A stretch of DNA of 61,749 bases from Cellvibrio mixtus subsp. mixtus J3-8. GTDB taxonomy: Bacteria > Pseudomonadota > Gammaproteobacteria > Pseudomonadales > Cellvibrionaceae. Position numbers and translations under genes: made by a program. Location: positions 1 through 61,749 of the forward strand of contig NZ_KN266210.1 in the NCBI RefSeq assembly GCF_000766945.1, given 5' to 3'. Shown one piece after another: positions 54,285 to 61,749 of the stretch (positions are counted from its first letter, which is position 1; each line of letters starts with the position of its first letter). The notes under the pieces were generated by a model that worked only from the letters and a program-made list of their open reading frames with translations, did no database searches and was not told the DNA's origin.

Positions 54285-54497
54285 CCATCAAGGAAGTAGA
54301 CAATGATGTGCGCTGGCCAGGAAAGGTCAATGGATGCGCCCACCTATCAAGGATGCGATGCCTCGGGAGGCATCAAAGGATTGCACTAGCGCAGGAGGAA
54401 TGGCGGTCAGGGATACGAAAGGAAACTCGACGCAGATTGACTACTTCGAACCAGGGACAGATTCTGTATGGGGCCGCTTATGCGGCCCCTACTCATT
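54285..54497 (+). ncRNA. Candidate CsrA-sequestering small RNA (CsrB/RsmZ-like)
   Basis: About 210 nt between ppnN and the DUF1552 operon. Eleven GGA triplets lie between 54292 and 54457 (first bases 54292, 54320, 54332, 54351, 54366, 54378, 54394, 54397, 54411, 54421, 54455), many as AGGA or GGGA. Several fall in hairpin loops: GGCC-AGGAAA-GGTC (54315-54328), GATGCC-TCGGGA-GGCATC (54357-54374) and CGA-AAGGAAAC-TCG (54416-54429). A GC-rich terminator hairpin ends it at 54470-54489, and a GacA-like palindrome precedes it. These are the defining features of CsrB/CsrC/RsmY/RsmZ decoys that titrate CsrA. Frames crossing it (for example at 54278 and 54334) have no protein-family features. The 5' end is inferred from the -10-like box and could shift by several bases. 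Confidence 0.78.
54470..54489 (+). terminator. Terminator hairpin of the candidate Csr-type RNA
   Basis: GGGGCCGC (54470-54477), loop TTAT, GCGGCCCC (54482-54489), followed by TACTCATTCT. The stem is strong and the T-tail weak. Confidence 0.75.
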
Positions 54498-54602
54498 CTA
54501 CGGTCCGCATTTTTTAAAATCCTGTTTTACGCCGTATTAATAGTTAGCTCATCGCAACCTTCCTACCACATCCCGCATTATTTCCAACAAATTCCGGATA
54601 AT

Positions 54603-54651
54603 AAAAAAGCCGATTAACAAAGTGGCTCTACTACACACTCTGCAACCGGCT
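54603..54651 (-). terminator. Probable terminator of the CBM2/YceI/DUF1592 operon
   Basis: On the minus strand AGCCGGTT pairs with AATCGGCT across a 28-base loop and runs into TTTTTTATT, 75 bp after the DUF1552 stop. The long loop lowers certainty. Confidence 0.55.
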
Positions 54652-54725
54652 TGAAAGAACATCCCTGCGTCGAGCAGGCGATTTGTAAACAAACCGCCGC
54701 TCCCGTTATTAACTATTAAGCAGGA

Positions 54726-55970
54726 TTAAAACAGTCCTGAAATGGGGGTACCCCAGTTCCTGAACAAACTACCATTTGTACCCTGGTTAGCTTTCAGCCT
54801 TAAACCTACGGCCTGGAACAGGTTGACCTGGCTTGAACCACCCACATCAATCACACCACCGCGCACGCCGCCGCCAGCAACTAACATTGGACAGTTTTGA
54901 CCACTGTGTGCATCCACATTACCCATGTCAGAAACCTGGGTTACCACGGTGGAGTCCATCAACCCTTTTGCTTGCAACTTATCCAGCAATTGCGTGGTAA
55001 GAGACATGTAGTAAGTTACGTCCTGATCGTAGTATCCGGCGTAGCTTGGGTTGCCCTGGTTGTGGTGCGAGTCGTGCGATGGACGCGGTCTGTAGGCACC
55101 GGTGGTGTCTTTGATCATGGCGCCATCAAGTACATGCAAGTGCTCATCGGTACCGAAAGCAAGGGATACCGAGTAAGACAAGTTACAGCTCAACGCCAAT
55201 ACCGCAATATCAGTCATCAACTTGGAGGTCGCATCAAAACCAACCGCAGAAGTGTTGGTAATTGCAGGACAGCTGCCACCGGGATTGGTCGAGGTGATGG
55301 TGCTTTCAAGTTCACGGATCGAATTGAAGTGGCTATCCAGCTTCTCTTTTTCGTGTTGACCCAATTTGGTTTTCAGCTCATTCACTGCTTTGTAGTGAAC
55401 ATCTACCAATGACTTACGTGGAGCCACAGCACCACCACCGCCACCGCTATTACCACCAGCAAACAAAACATCGAGTGCAGCTTGCGGGCTGGTGATCGTT
55501 GGAATACCGGCGCTGTCACGTGACAACTCGGAAACCGGGGTAGTACCCAGGTTCAACCACTTAACCGGTGCGTTGGAGTTTGCACTCAGGGTTTTACCCA
55601 GATTCACATCGAAGCTTTGTTTGCCCCATGGGTTTGGATCATTGAAGCGGTTGAACATTACACCGTGGCCGCCGTTCATCATGGTGGCGTTTTTCAATAA
55701 AGCGACACGGCCTGCAGCGTAGTGACTTTGTAACGGCGCAGTCTGGATTGGCAAAGTGCCGCCAGTCGGGAAGAACTTGGCCGGAGTACAACCACCGGGC
55801 ATAAATACCGCCACTGATTTACCCGGGCCGGTTTGCGCTTCTGCAACACGCGCCATCATAACGCCAGCCAGCATGCTGGATGCCTGGATTGCACCCAGGG
55901 CGATACCGGAACGCTTGATTACGTTCAGGAAATCCCGGCGTTCTTTATCGAAGCAATCTTTATATCTCAT
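54726..55970 (-). CDS. DUF1552 family exported protein
   Basis: 414 residues. The N-terminus RRDFLNVIKRSGIALGAIQASSMLAGVMMARVAEAQ is a long signal sequence with an RRDFL start, a possible twin-arginine signal. The body shows the DUF1552 pattern: SVAVFMPGGCTPAKFFPTGG, NGGHGVMFNRFND, KSLVDVHYKAVNELKTKLGQHEKEKLDSHFNSIRELE and FGTDEHLHVLDGA followed by DSHHNQG. DUF1552 proteins are found almost always beside DUF1592/1588/1585 proteins in planctomycetes, myxobacteria and some gammaproteobacteria; their chemistry is not established. GGAG precedes the ATG. Last gene of the operon, 42 bp after the multidomain cytochrome-type protein. Confidence 0.9.
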   Translation of the reverse strand: MRYKDCFDKERRDFLNVIKRSGIALGAIQASSMLAGVMMARVAEAQTGPGKSVAVFMPGGCTPAKFFPTGGTLPIQTAPLQSHYAAGRVALLKNATMMNGGHGVMFNRFNDPNPWGKQSFDVNLGKTLSANSNAPVKWLNLGTTPVSELSRDSAGIPTITSPQAALDVLFAGGNSGGGGGAVAPRKSLVDVHYKAVNELKTKLGQHEKEKLDSHFNSIRELESTITSTNPGGSCPAITNTSAVGFDATSKLMTDIAVLALSCNLSYSVSLAFGTDEHLHVLDGAMIKDTTGAYRPRPSHDSHHNQGNPSYAGYYDQDVTYYMSLTTQLLDKLQAKGLMDSTVVTQVSDMGNVDAHSGQNCPMLVAGGGVRGGVIDVGGSSQVNLFQAVGLRLKANQGTNGSLFRNWGTPISGLF

Positions 55971-56012
55971 TTTTTTGACTCCAATTCGTTAACAAGGAGA
56001 ATGGAGCGCGCA

Positions 56013-59000
56013 TTAGCGCGCCCACTCCTGCCGGTAAATCACAGAATCCAGCGCAGGGATTTCCTGCAACATGGCGCGCGGACCGCTGGTATTGAGTACG
56101 TTGGTCAACTTCTCAATATTGCAGCGATAAGCGGTTTTCTCGGCATCAGACATGTTGAATGGCACTTCGCGCGTCTTGTCCTTGTCGATCAGGAACAGCG
56201 AGTTCACACCACTGCTGAAGCTGACAAACTGGGTGGCCAGACAAGTTTTGGCTTGCTTGGACAAATCAGGTTGTTCAACCAGGAGGCGCGCCAGATCTTT
56301 AGCACCATTGAAGGTAATTTCCGGCTTGTAAATCACGCGATCAGGATCGTTGGTGAACTGCAACTTCTGATAAGGAGAGAAGAACGCTGCAGATGCATCA
56401 ATTGGATTGCCTCTCAGGTCAACTGTACGAATACGACCAGCTGCGTCGATATTCTCCATACCACCACCCAACGGGTTGATGATTTCCAGGTGACAGTTAG
56501 AACACGTGGTTGGCTCGGTGATCTTGTCGGCAATCATGCGCTCGGTGGTTTTTGGATCAGCGAAGAAATCTTTATGTTTTTTGGCCAGTGCTTCACGATC
56601 CAGAGATACACCTGAGGGTGGCTCAGGAATATCCTGACACATCAACTTACGGCGCACAGCAACGGCACGGGTGATCAGGTTGGCATCATTATCACGCGCA
56701 TAACGGGACATAAATGCACCGGAAACCAGAATACCGCCGCGATCCGCCGTAGTGGCTTTTACGAAGCCATCAGCATCGGCAGTACCCGAGTAAGGCAAGC
56801 CGTAGTGAGTAGCCAGACGTTGGTTCACGTAAGTGAAGTTGGGGTTGTAAACAGTCGCGAAAGTTGCGGTTGAATCCAGCACGGCAGCCGAGAAGTTTTT
56901 GCTCAACTCTTGTTGCATGTCGCCGGCAAGAGTCGCGAAGTTAGCAACGCCTACTTTGTTTTGGGTAGCCAATTTCTCAGTACCCAACCAACGGTTAATA
57001 AAGTCACCCATCAGCACTTTGGTGTTGGCAGAACTCAGTAATGCAGACGCTTGCGTACGAATACCTGCAACAGTATTCAGGTCACCACGAGCAGCAGCCG
57101 CAATCAAGTCAACACTTGGAGTAGTACCGGTGTAGGTGTAGCTGAGGTATGTAGCGATCTCATAACCGGTCAACTTATACACACTGCCGCTGGACAACTC
57201 ACCTAACTCGGAGCGATACAGGAATTGTGGTGATGACAACATCGCCGCCAACGCCACCTTCATACCTTCAGCTTCAGTGCGGCCAGCAGCAGTACCTTTT
57301 GCCAGTGCCAGGTAATCCGTTTTCTCGGTAGCTGACAGTGGACGACGGAAAATACGTTGCCCCAAATCATTTACCAGTTTGTCCGCACAACCGGCAGCAC
57401 CAGGAGTACACGCCAATACCGCATTCCAACGGGTCGCAACATCATCCGCAATACGCTCGGCAGTTGATACGTAAGATGAGTAACGTGCGCTATCAACCAA
57501 CAATTGGTTGTTGTTCTGGAATGCACCGGAGATCGCATCGTCAGGCAAACGGGAAATCACATCTTGCTGGTAATTCACCAGGTCACGCACAGAACGTTGA
57601 TACTCGGAACGGGTCAGCAAACGCAGGGTACGTTGGCCAGGTGCCGTTGCAGTGCTCGGGCAAGAGAATGAGGCAATGCTGTTATCCGGAATACCATCAG
57701 ACGGTGCACGCTTGGTGAACAGGAATGCTTCCAGATCCGCCGCGTTTTGTGCAGTCAAAGTACCTGCTTCGCCTTGTGGCATGTACTTGGCGATGTAATC
57801 GCGCAATGCAAGTTGCTCATCTTTGGTTTGATGGTAATAAGCGCGGTTCGGATTAACCGGGATCGCGAACGAACCATCAGCAAACTTCTCGGTATCACCA
57901 TGGCACGCCTGGCAACGTTGAGCCCACAGGGTTGTACCGCGAGCCACATCACCAACAATTGGACCAGCGCTGCTGGAGCTACGTGAACTTACGCTGCCAA
58001 TCGATGAACTGGTAGACGAGAATGATGAAGAGCTGTTACCACCCAGGCTGGATGAAGAGCTGGAAGTTGGAGCGCCTTCATACACCAGGGTCAACGGTGT
58101 TGTAGCAGCAGATGGAATGCTGTCGGTGTAGCTCAGCACTTTATAGTCATAAGTGCCGGACGCTGACAATGCATCCAGGTAACTAACGCTGTTAGCACCC
58201 AGGTTGCTTGCAGTTGCCCAACGGCCATCGGCACCCTTACGACGCACCAGGAAGCCGGTTTCGTTGCTGCTGACATCCGCCCAGTTCAAACTCGCACCCG
58301 TGGTCACGGTAGCACCGGTCAGGCCAGTAGGCGCTACCGGCGCAGTAGCCAGGGTGATTGCCGGAACATTGGTCGGGTTATCGCGGTTGAGGAATACCTT
58401 GAAATACACAGGTACTTTCTCACCGATATTTCCCAGGGTCGCGATAGCACGCAATGCTTCAACGCCTGCGTTCAAATCAAAGTCTACCGAGTTGATCACG
58501 ATAGGTTTACGGGTAGACACACTGATGCTGTTATTGGCGTGCTTCATGATCACCGCATCAAATACGATGGACTTCACTACGCCGTGCAATACCAGGTTAC
58601 CAGTGATGCTTTGCACTTTAATGCTACCTACCGCCTGTGAATCCAGCGCAGCCAGATCCAACTGGGTGGTGAAATGCAAGTTTGGCAGGTAAGCAGATTC
58701 AAACAGTATGCTCTGCATACGTGGATCACGTACGGTGTTATTGGTGCTGATGCTCGCCAGAGGAATCGTCAATGTCGCTTGTCCCGCTGAAGAAACAGTT
58801 CCTTGCAACTGGCTGAAGGTAAAGTTTTCAGGCGTTTCTACACCTGCAGTACTTCTCTTCACAGAAACAAAATAGAAACTGGAATTCGGTGCATCCAACA
58901 ACCAGCGCGCTGCATTGCCAGAGGCTACGCTGGACGAACTTGAACTGCCCACGCTACTGCTTGCCGCGCCGCCGCAGGCCACACCGTTCAAGGTGTAATC

Positions 59001-59354
59001 TGTTGGTGCAACGCCCGGATTGCTGGCGATATAGCCAAATGCCACAGTGCCACTAGCGGGCAAATTGCCGTTATAGCCTACGTTCTTCACGCACACTTTT
59101 TTGCCGGTTTGCGCGTAAGTACCTTCCCACAGGCTGGATACTGTTTCGCTGCCCGCAAAGTTCCAGCACAGCTCCCAACTGGTCAGGGCTGCACCGGTGT
59201 TGGTGAGGGTTGCTTTGTATTGGGCACCTGCACCCCAGTTATTTTCCGTTTGTAAAGCGACACTACATGCGCCCTGCGCATTCACACCGCTGGCGGCCAT
59301 AACGCCCAGCACCATACTGGTGGAGAGCATCGACACTTTCAGTAATTTTTTCAT
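56013..59354 (-). CDS. Secreted multidomain CBM2-YceI-Fn3-like-cytochrome c-DUF1592-type protein
   Basis: About 1113 residues. Order: signal peptide (1 to about 25, ending VNAQ); CBM2 cellulose-binding module (about 26-130; NNWGAGAQYKATLTNTGAALTSWELCW and paired Cys); Ser linker; YceI-like lipocalin domain (about 150-335); Fn3-like segment (APTGLTGATVTTGASLNWADVSS); second Ser linker; cytochrome c haem site CQACH near residue 480; then the DUF1587/1595/1592/1588/1585 set (IFRRPLSATEKTDYLALAKG; SCPSTATAPGQRTLRLLTRSEYQRSVRDLVNY; TTCSNCHLEIINPLG with a CxxCH-type motif). It resembles the CBM2/YceI/cytochrome proteins Cbp2D/Cbp2E described in Cellvibrio and Saccharophagus, suspected electron carriers for cellulose-oxidising enzymes; the DUF1592 part goes beyond that description as I remember it. 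The frame is open 8 codons upstream; the ATG at 59354 begins the signal peptide. Confidence 0.85.
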   Translation of the reverse strand: MKKLLKVSMLSTSMVLGVMAASGVNAQGACSVALQTENNWGAGAQYKATLTNTGAALTSWELCWNFAGSETVSSLWEGTYAQTGKKVCVKNVGYNGNLPASGTVAFGYIASNPGVAPTDYTLNGVACGGAASSSVGSSSSSSVASGNAARWLLDAPNSSFYFVSVKRSTAGVETPENFTFSQLQGTVSSAGQATLTIPLASISTNNTVRDPRMQSILFESAYLPNLHFTTQLDLAALDSQAVGSIKVQSITGNLVLHGVVKSIVFDAVIMKHANNSISVSTRKPIVINSVDFDLNAGVEALRAIATLGNIGEKVPVYFKVFLNRDNPTNVPAITLATAPVAPTGLTGATVTTGASLNWADVSSNETGFLVRRKGADGRWATASNLGANSVSYLDALSASGTYDYKVLSYTDSIPSAATTPLTLVYEGAPTSSSSSSLGGNSSSSFSSTSSSIGSVSSRSSSSAGPIVGDVARGTTLWAQRCQACHGDTEKFADGSFAIPVNPNRAYYHQTKDEQLALRDYIAKYMPQGEAGTLTAQNAADLEAFLFTKRAPSDGIPDNSIASFSCPSTATAPGQRTLRLLTRSEYQRSVRDLVNYQQDVISRLPDDAISGAFQNNNQLLVDSARYSSYVSTAERIADDVATRWNAVLACTPGAAGCADKLVNDLGQRIFRRPLSATEKTDYLALAKGTAAGRTEAEGMKVALAAMLSSPQFLYRSELGELSSGSVYKLTGYEIATYLSYTYTGTTPSVDLIAAAARGDLNTVAGIRTQASALLSSANTKVLMGDFINRWLGTEKLATQNKVGVANFATLAGDMQQELSKNFSAAVLDSTATFATVYNPNFTYVNQRLATHYGLPYSGTADADGFVKATTADRGGILVSGAFMSRYARDNDANLITRAVAVRRKLMCQDIPEPPSGVSLDREALAKKHKDFFADPKTTERMIADKITEPTTCSNCHLEIINPLGGGMENIDAAGRIRTVDLRGNPIDASAAFFSPYQKLQFTNDPDRVIYKPEITFNGAKDLARLLVEQPDLSKQAKTCLATQFVSFSSGVNSLFLIDKDKTREVPFNMSDAEKTAYRCNIEKLTNVLNTSGPRAMLQEIPALDSVIYRQEWAR

Positions 59355-59378
59355 GATAGTTTCTCTCTCTGCTTCCAA

Positions 59379-60440
59379 TTAACGGGCGTCATAGACGAGC
59401 GCAAAGTCCACAGGGACAGAGGCGTTGATCGAAGCAATTCCCACCGCTGCACGCAGGGCTTCAACTCCCGCTGTCAAACCGTAGGTTTCGGCTTTCACCA
59501 ATACTGGCGGCAGGCTTTGTACCACCACACGCGAGGCGGTCAATTTCTGCACAGACACTTTGGTAGTGATATTCGCAGTCACGCCATGCAAGTTAAGGCT
59601 GGCAGTAATATCCGTTTGGGTTGTCTGACCGATAGTCAGGCTGCTGATCAATGTCGCTGGTACATTCACAGTTACCGTTGCTGTTGGATTGACAGCTGTC
59701 TCAAACAACAAATCGCGCATACGCTTATCGCGCAGTTCCACACCGGTATTCACGGTGTTCAGATCGATAGTCAATGTCGCTACACCTGCCGCACTGATGT
59801 CACCGCCAATGGTGGTGAAGTTGTGAACTTCCAGGTTATGAGTGTTCTTGGTGGTCGCAAAATTCAGATAGGAGTCTGTCGTGTTCAAAGTCCATCCGCC
59901 GGTAACCGGTACTGAAGATGAAGACGCTGAGCTGGGGACAGAACTGCTGGAGCGCGATGAGCTACCTGGAAGCGATGAACTGGAACGCGATGAGCTGCTT
60001 GGAATTGATGAGCTTGTACTACTTGCTGCACCGCATAATGAACCAGTCAACACAGGAATTTCTGCCGCTGCCGCACCTTTAGTTCCCTGGAAGCCGAAAG
60101 TAACGGATTGATTAGGCTGGATAGTCCCGTTCCAGCCAGCATTTTTCGCGGTGTAAGGGTTAGTACCCGTCAGAGTCACATCCCACCCGCCGGTAACGCG
60201 GTTATCGCCGGCGTATTGCCAACCGAGACTCCAGCCATTAGTGGCGGTAGTGCCATCATTGGTGACTTTAATACTGGCGCTGAATCCATTAGTCCATTGA
60301 CCGGTAACCGTGTAAAGACACGCGGCCTGGGCTTGAATGGAAAGCGCGGATACAGCCAGAGAGAACCCCAGTGCACAGAGGGAGCGCGTTAGCGCACCCG
60401 CCGGACGAGGGTCCTTCGCAAAGGCTTTAAGGCTACTCAT
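59379..60440 (-). CDS. Secreted CBM2-YceI protein
   Basis: 353 residues from the ATG at 60440, which has GAGGA upstream; an earlier in-frame ATG adds 11 residues. Signal peptide ends near LSIQAQA. Residues about 38-145 form a CBM2 (ACLYTVTGQWTNGFSASIKVTNDGTTATNGWSLGWQY, with the usual tryptophans and a closing Cys). A polyserine linker (SSSIPSSSSRSSSSLPGSSS type, about 150-180) leads to a YceI domain (about 185-353; WTLNTTDSYLNFATTKNTHNLEVHNFTTIGGDI). YceI folds bind polyisoprenoid quinones, so the protein could carry a quinone or electrons at a cellulose surface. This matches the CBM2-YceI proteins of cellulolytic marine and soil gammaproteobacteria. The downstream partner carries the same two modules plus cytochrome and DUF1592 parts. 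Confidence 0.88.
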   Translation of the reverse strand: MSSLKAFAKDPRPAGALTRSLCALGFSLAVSALSIQAQAACLYTVTGQWTNGFSASIKVTNDGTTATNGWSLGWQYAGDNRVTGGWDVTLTGTNPYTAKNAGWNGTIQPNQSVTFGFQGTKGAAAAEIPVLTGSLCGAASSTSSSIPSSSSRSSSSLPGSSSRSSSSVPSSASSSSVPVTGGWTLNTTDSYLNFATTKNTHNLEVHNFTTIGGDISAAGVATLTIDLNTVNTGVELRDKRMRDLLFETAVNPTATVTVNVPATLISSLTIGQTTQTDITASLNLHGVTANITTKVSVQKLTASRVVVQSLPPVLVKAETYGLTAGVEALRAAVGIASINASVPVDFALVYDAR

Positions 60441-60479
60441 AGTGCATTCCTCGAAGGTGAAGCCGATTGGCATCGGCGG

Positions 60480-60620
60480 GGATTAACAGGGTTGGTACCA
60501 AATGTTGTTATTTACTTTTTATGAACTAGAGCTAACGAGTCTCGGCCGTATGCTTACGTGGCACGAGGGTCCTACAAACCCGGCAGTGGCCCGGGTGAAT
60601 CCTTAAGGGGTCGAACGGAA
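60480..60620 (-). promoter_or_regulatory. Leader/intergenic region upstream of the CBM2-YceI gene
   Basis: About 140 bases between the membrane-protein gene and the CBM2-YceI gene with small hairpins on the minus strand: ACCCGG-GCCACTG-CCGGGT (near 60576-60596), then GGCC/GGC-rich segments. No U-run follows the best stem. It may be a promoter plus structured leader. I do not recognise a riboswitch class. Confidence 0.35.
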
Positions 60621-60625
60621 AATCG

Positions 60626-61234
60626 TTAATCAAACTTGCGGGAGGCGCCCATCGGGATACGCTCGTTTAACACGCGCGGATCGGAATAACCTTTGCGCAT
60701 GCCGCGTAGCACCTCGCCAGCCACAATGAAAGCGCAAATCAATAAACCCGAATAAATGAACATGACAAAGCTGTAATCGACGGTGTAATTCCAATTGCGG
60801 GCGATCCCCAAATAACAGGCAAACAGCCAGGAAACAGTGGAAATGGCCCCCGTCAGTGCCATTAGGATTTGTTCAATTGCCGGTTGGCCAAGCAGGCCAC
60901 GGCTCGAGATCATGCGCGGAAAACTGAAGTAATGCAGGGCAATTCCGTTCAGGGTCAACACGGATACCACGGTAAATTTGGCCCAGAGTTTCTCATTGAA
61001 TAAATACTGCTGTGGATTATCAATATAACCCACCAACACCAGCGCCAAACCGGAAATCCATAACACCACGAGCGCCATAAACATAATGTCTGCTGATTTG
61101 GTCAGCTCCCTGATCGCTGTTTCAGAAAGCCGCGCCCCTTTGGATTTGGCGAGCGCCAGATCCTGGATCAGCAAAATTCCTATGGCAACGCATGCTGCCA
61201 ATAAGTGAGCATAAACAATCAGGGTTTTAAGCAT
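60626..61234 (-). CDS. Inner-membrane protein of unknown function, about six helices
   Basis: 202 residues, no signal peptide cleavage site apparent. Hydrophobic segments near 5-25, 50-75, 85-105, 125-145 and 165-190, separated by short charged loops (LAKSKGARLSETAIRELTKS; NWNYTVDYS). Conserved-looking histidines (YAHLLAACVAIG; LHYFSFPR) resemble small DUF2214-like or cytochrome-b-type membrane proteins, so a quinone or haem role is possible but unproven. It is first in the minus-strand run leading to the CBM2-YceI and DUF1592 proteins, about 185 bp before the next start codon, so co-transcription is possible. Confidence 0.7.
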   Translation of the reverse strand: MLKTLIVYAHLLAACVAIGILLIQDLALAKSKGARLSETAIRELTKSADIMFMALVVLWISGLALVLVGYIDNPQQYLFNEKLWAKFTVVSVLTLNGIALHYFSFPRMISSRGLLGQPAIEQILMALTGAISTVSWLFACYLGIARNWNYTVDYSFVMFIYSGLLICAFIVAGEVLRGMRKGYSDPRVLNERIPMGASRKFD

Positions 61235-61696
61235 TGTCGTCCGCGCCTTTATTGTTGTGATTGTGTTTTAACGGTGTAATTAGCGATTTACAGGCGAACA
61301 CAACCAACCAGTGCAAGTCGCGTTCTGGCAGGCGTAAGGAGCACAGCAAATCAATTACAACTGGGTGGCGAAACAATAAATATCAATGAAATCAATCAAT
61401 TGATTTTTGTTTCTAGTTCTCTTATGGCTTTTTTGTAGTGGTGGTGCGCTATTTTTGTCCGTCTTGCGCTCAATTCTTATAACTAAAAACAGGCTTTTTC
61501 GATTTGTAAATTATTTTCTTTTTATTGATTGATAGTATCTCACAATGAAAATAATTTTCCATACCCTTTGGCGGGTAATCCACAAAAAGCTTATGGAAAA
61601 GGTTCACAATTTTTAATAATTCAGGCGACAAAGTGCCAAAACACCGAAATAACGAATGCCAATAAGATAGATTCCTATTTGTCCGCCAGCAAAAGG
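61235..61696. other. AT-rich intergenic region
   Basis: 462 bp upstream of the membrane-protein gene, presumably with its promoter. No open frame of note, tRNA or strong hairpin was seen. It runs into the 7-bp tandem repeat at the window end. Confidence 0.5.
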
Positions 61697-61749
61697 GGAA
61701 ACAGGAAACAGGAAACAGGAAACAGGAAACAGGAAACAGGAAACAGGAA
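61697..61749. repeat. Heptanucleotide tandem repeat (GGAAACA)n
   Basis: Seven perfect copies of GGAAACA from 61697 to 61745 and four more bases to the window end, so the true copy number is unknown. It is a simple-sequence tract liable to slippage. Confidence 0.97.

Noticed and set aside
54278..54540. Frames of 79 and 68 codons across the GGA-rich region
   Set aside because: They cross a strong terminator hairpin, have no family features, and the GGA/hairpin pattern explains the sequence better as RNA.
61697..61749. CRISPR array at the right edge
   Set aside because: Units are 7 bp with no spacers; it is a simple tandem repeat.

Overview
The window looks like chromosomal DNA from a polysaccharide-degrading gammaproteobacterium of the Cellvibrio/Saccharophagus type. 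The evidence is secreted proteins with CBM2 cellulose-binding modules joined by long polyserine linkers, YceI and c-type cytochrome modules, a complete Entner-Doudoroff set, an LPS core locus with heptosyltransferase I, and the order alaS-lysC-csrA-tRNA-Ser(GCU) known from pseudomonads and relatives. The genus is an inference from family knowledge; no database search was possible.

Layout. 1-5.6 kb is an AT-rich accessory segment: a truncated YhcG-type nuclease, an IS481-family element with a frameshifted transposase, and a three-gene restriction-modification operon (PLD-type endonuclease plus two adenine methyltransferases). It lies on the 3' side of tRNA-Ala(GGC). 5.7-11.1 kb carries tRNA-Ala, gltX, a large unknown exported protein and three small proteins (DUF1801, VOC, ABM). 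11.3-14.1 kb is a secreted di-haem oxidoreductase with carbohydrate-binding-like modules. 14.6-29.5 kb is an LPS core/surface glycan locus: glycosyltransferases, DUF6165, WaaC, a YejM/PbgA-like protein, a CDP-glycerol glycerophosphotransferase-like protein, a kinase-glycosidase fusion, two LtaS-like phosphotransferases and a Stealth protein. 29.6-38 kb is housekeeping: valS, tRNA-Ser, csrA, lysC, alaS, a Trm112-like protein. 38-40.8 kb pairs an M23 peptidase with an unusual MORN-repeat/C13-peptidase protein. 40.9-50.3 kb is central carbon metabolism: pyk, gapA, eda, pgl, zwf, edd, pgi. 50.8-54.2 kb holds a cytoplasmic GH84 enzyme, a carboxylesterase and ppnN. 54.7-61.2 kb is a minus-strand operon of a membrane protein, a CBM2-YceI protein, a CBM2-YceI-cytochrome c-DUF1592-type protein and a DUF1552 protein.

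Most notable non-coding signal: the ppnN/DUF1552 intergenic region (about 54,285-54,500) has eleven GGA motifs in about 170 bases, several in hairpin loops, a GC-rich terminator, and an upstream 18-bp palindrome close to the GacA/UvrY activator site. This is the architecture of a CsrB/RsmZ-type RNA that sequesters CsrA, and csrA is in the same window. The zwf promoter region has an unexplained array of about 18-bp repeats, and the window ends inside a 7-bp tandem repeat.

Working picture: CsrA and the candidate decoy RNA would set carbon flux and secreted functions. The secreted redox proteins would act on cellulose-type substrates outside the cell, and the Entner-Doudoroff set would metabolise the released sugar. 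The surface locus would build an LPS core that may be decorated with phosphoglycerol.
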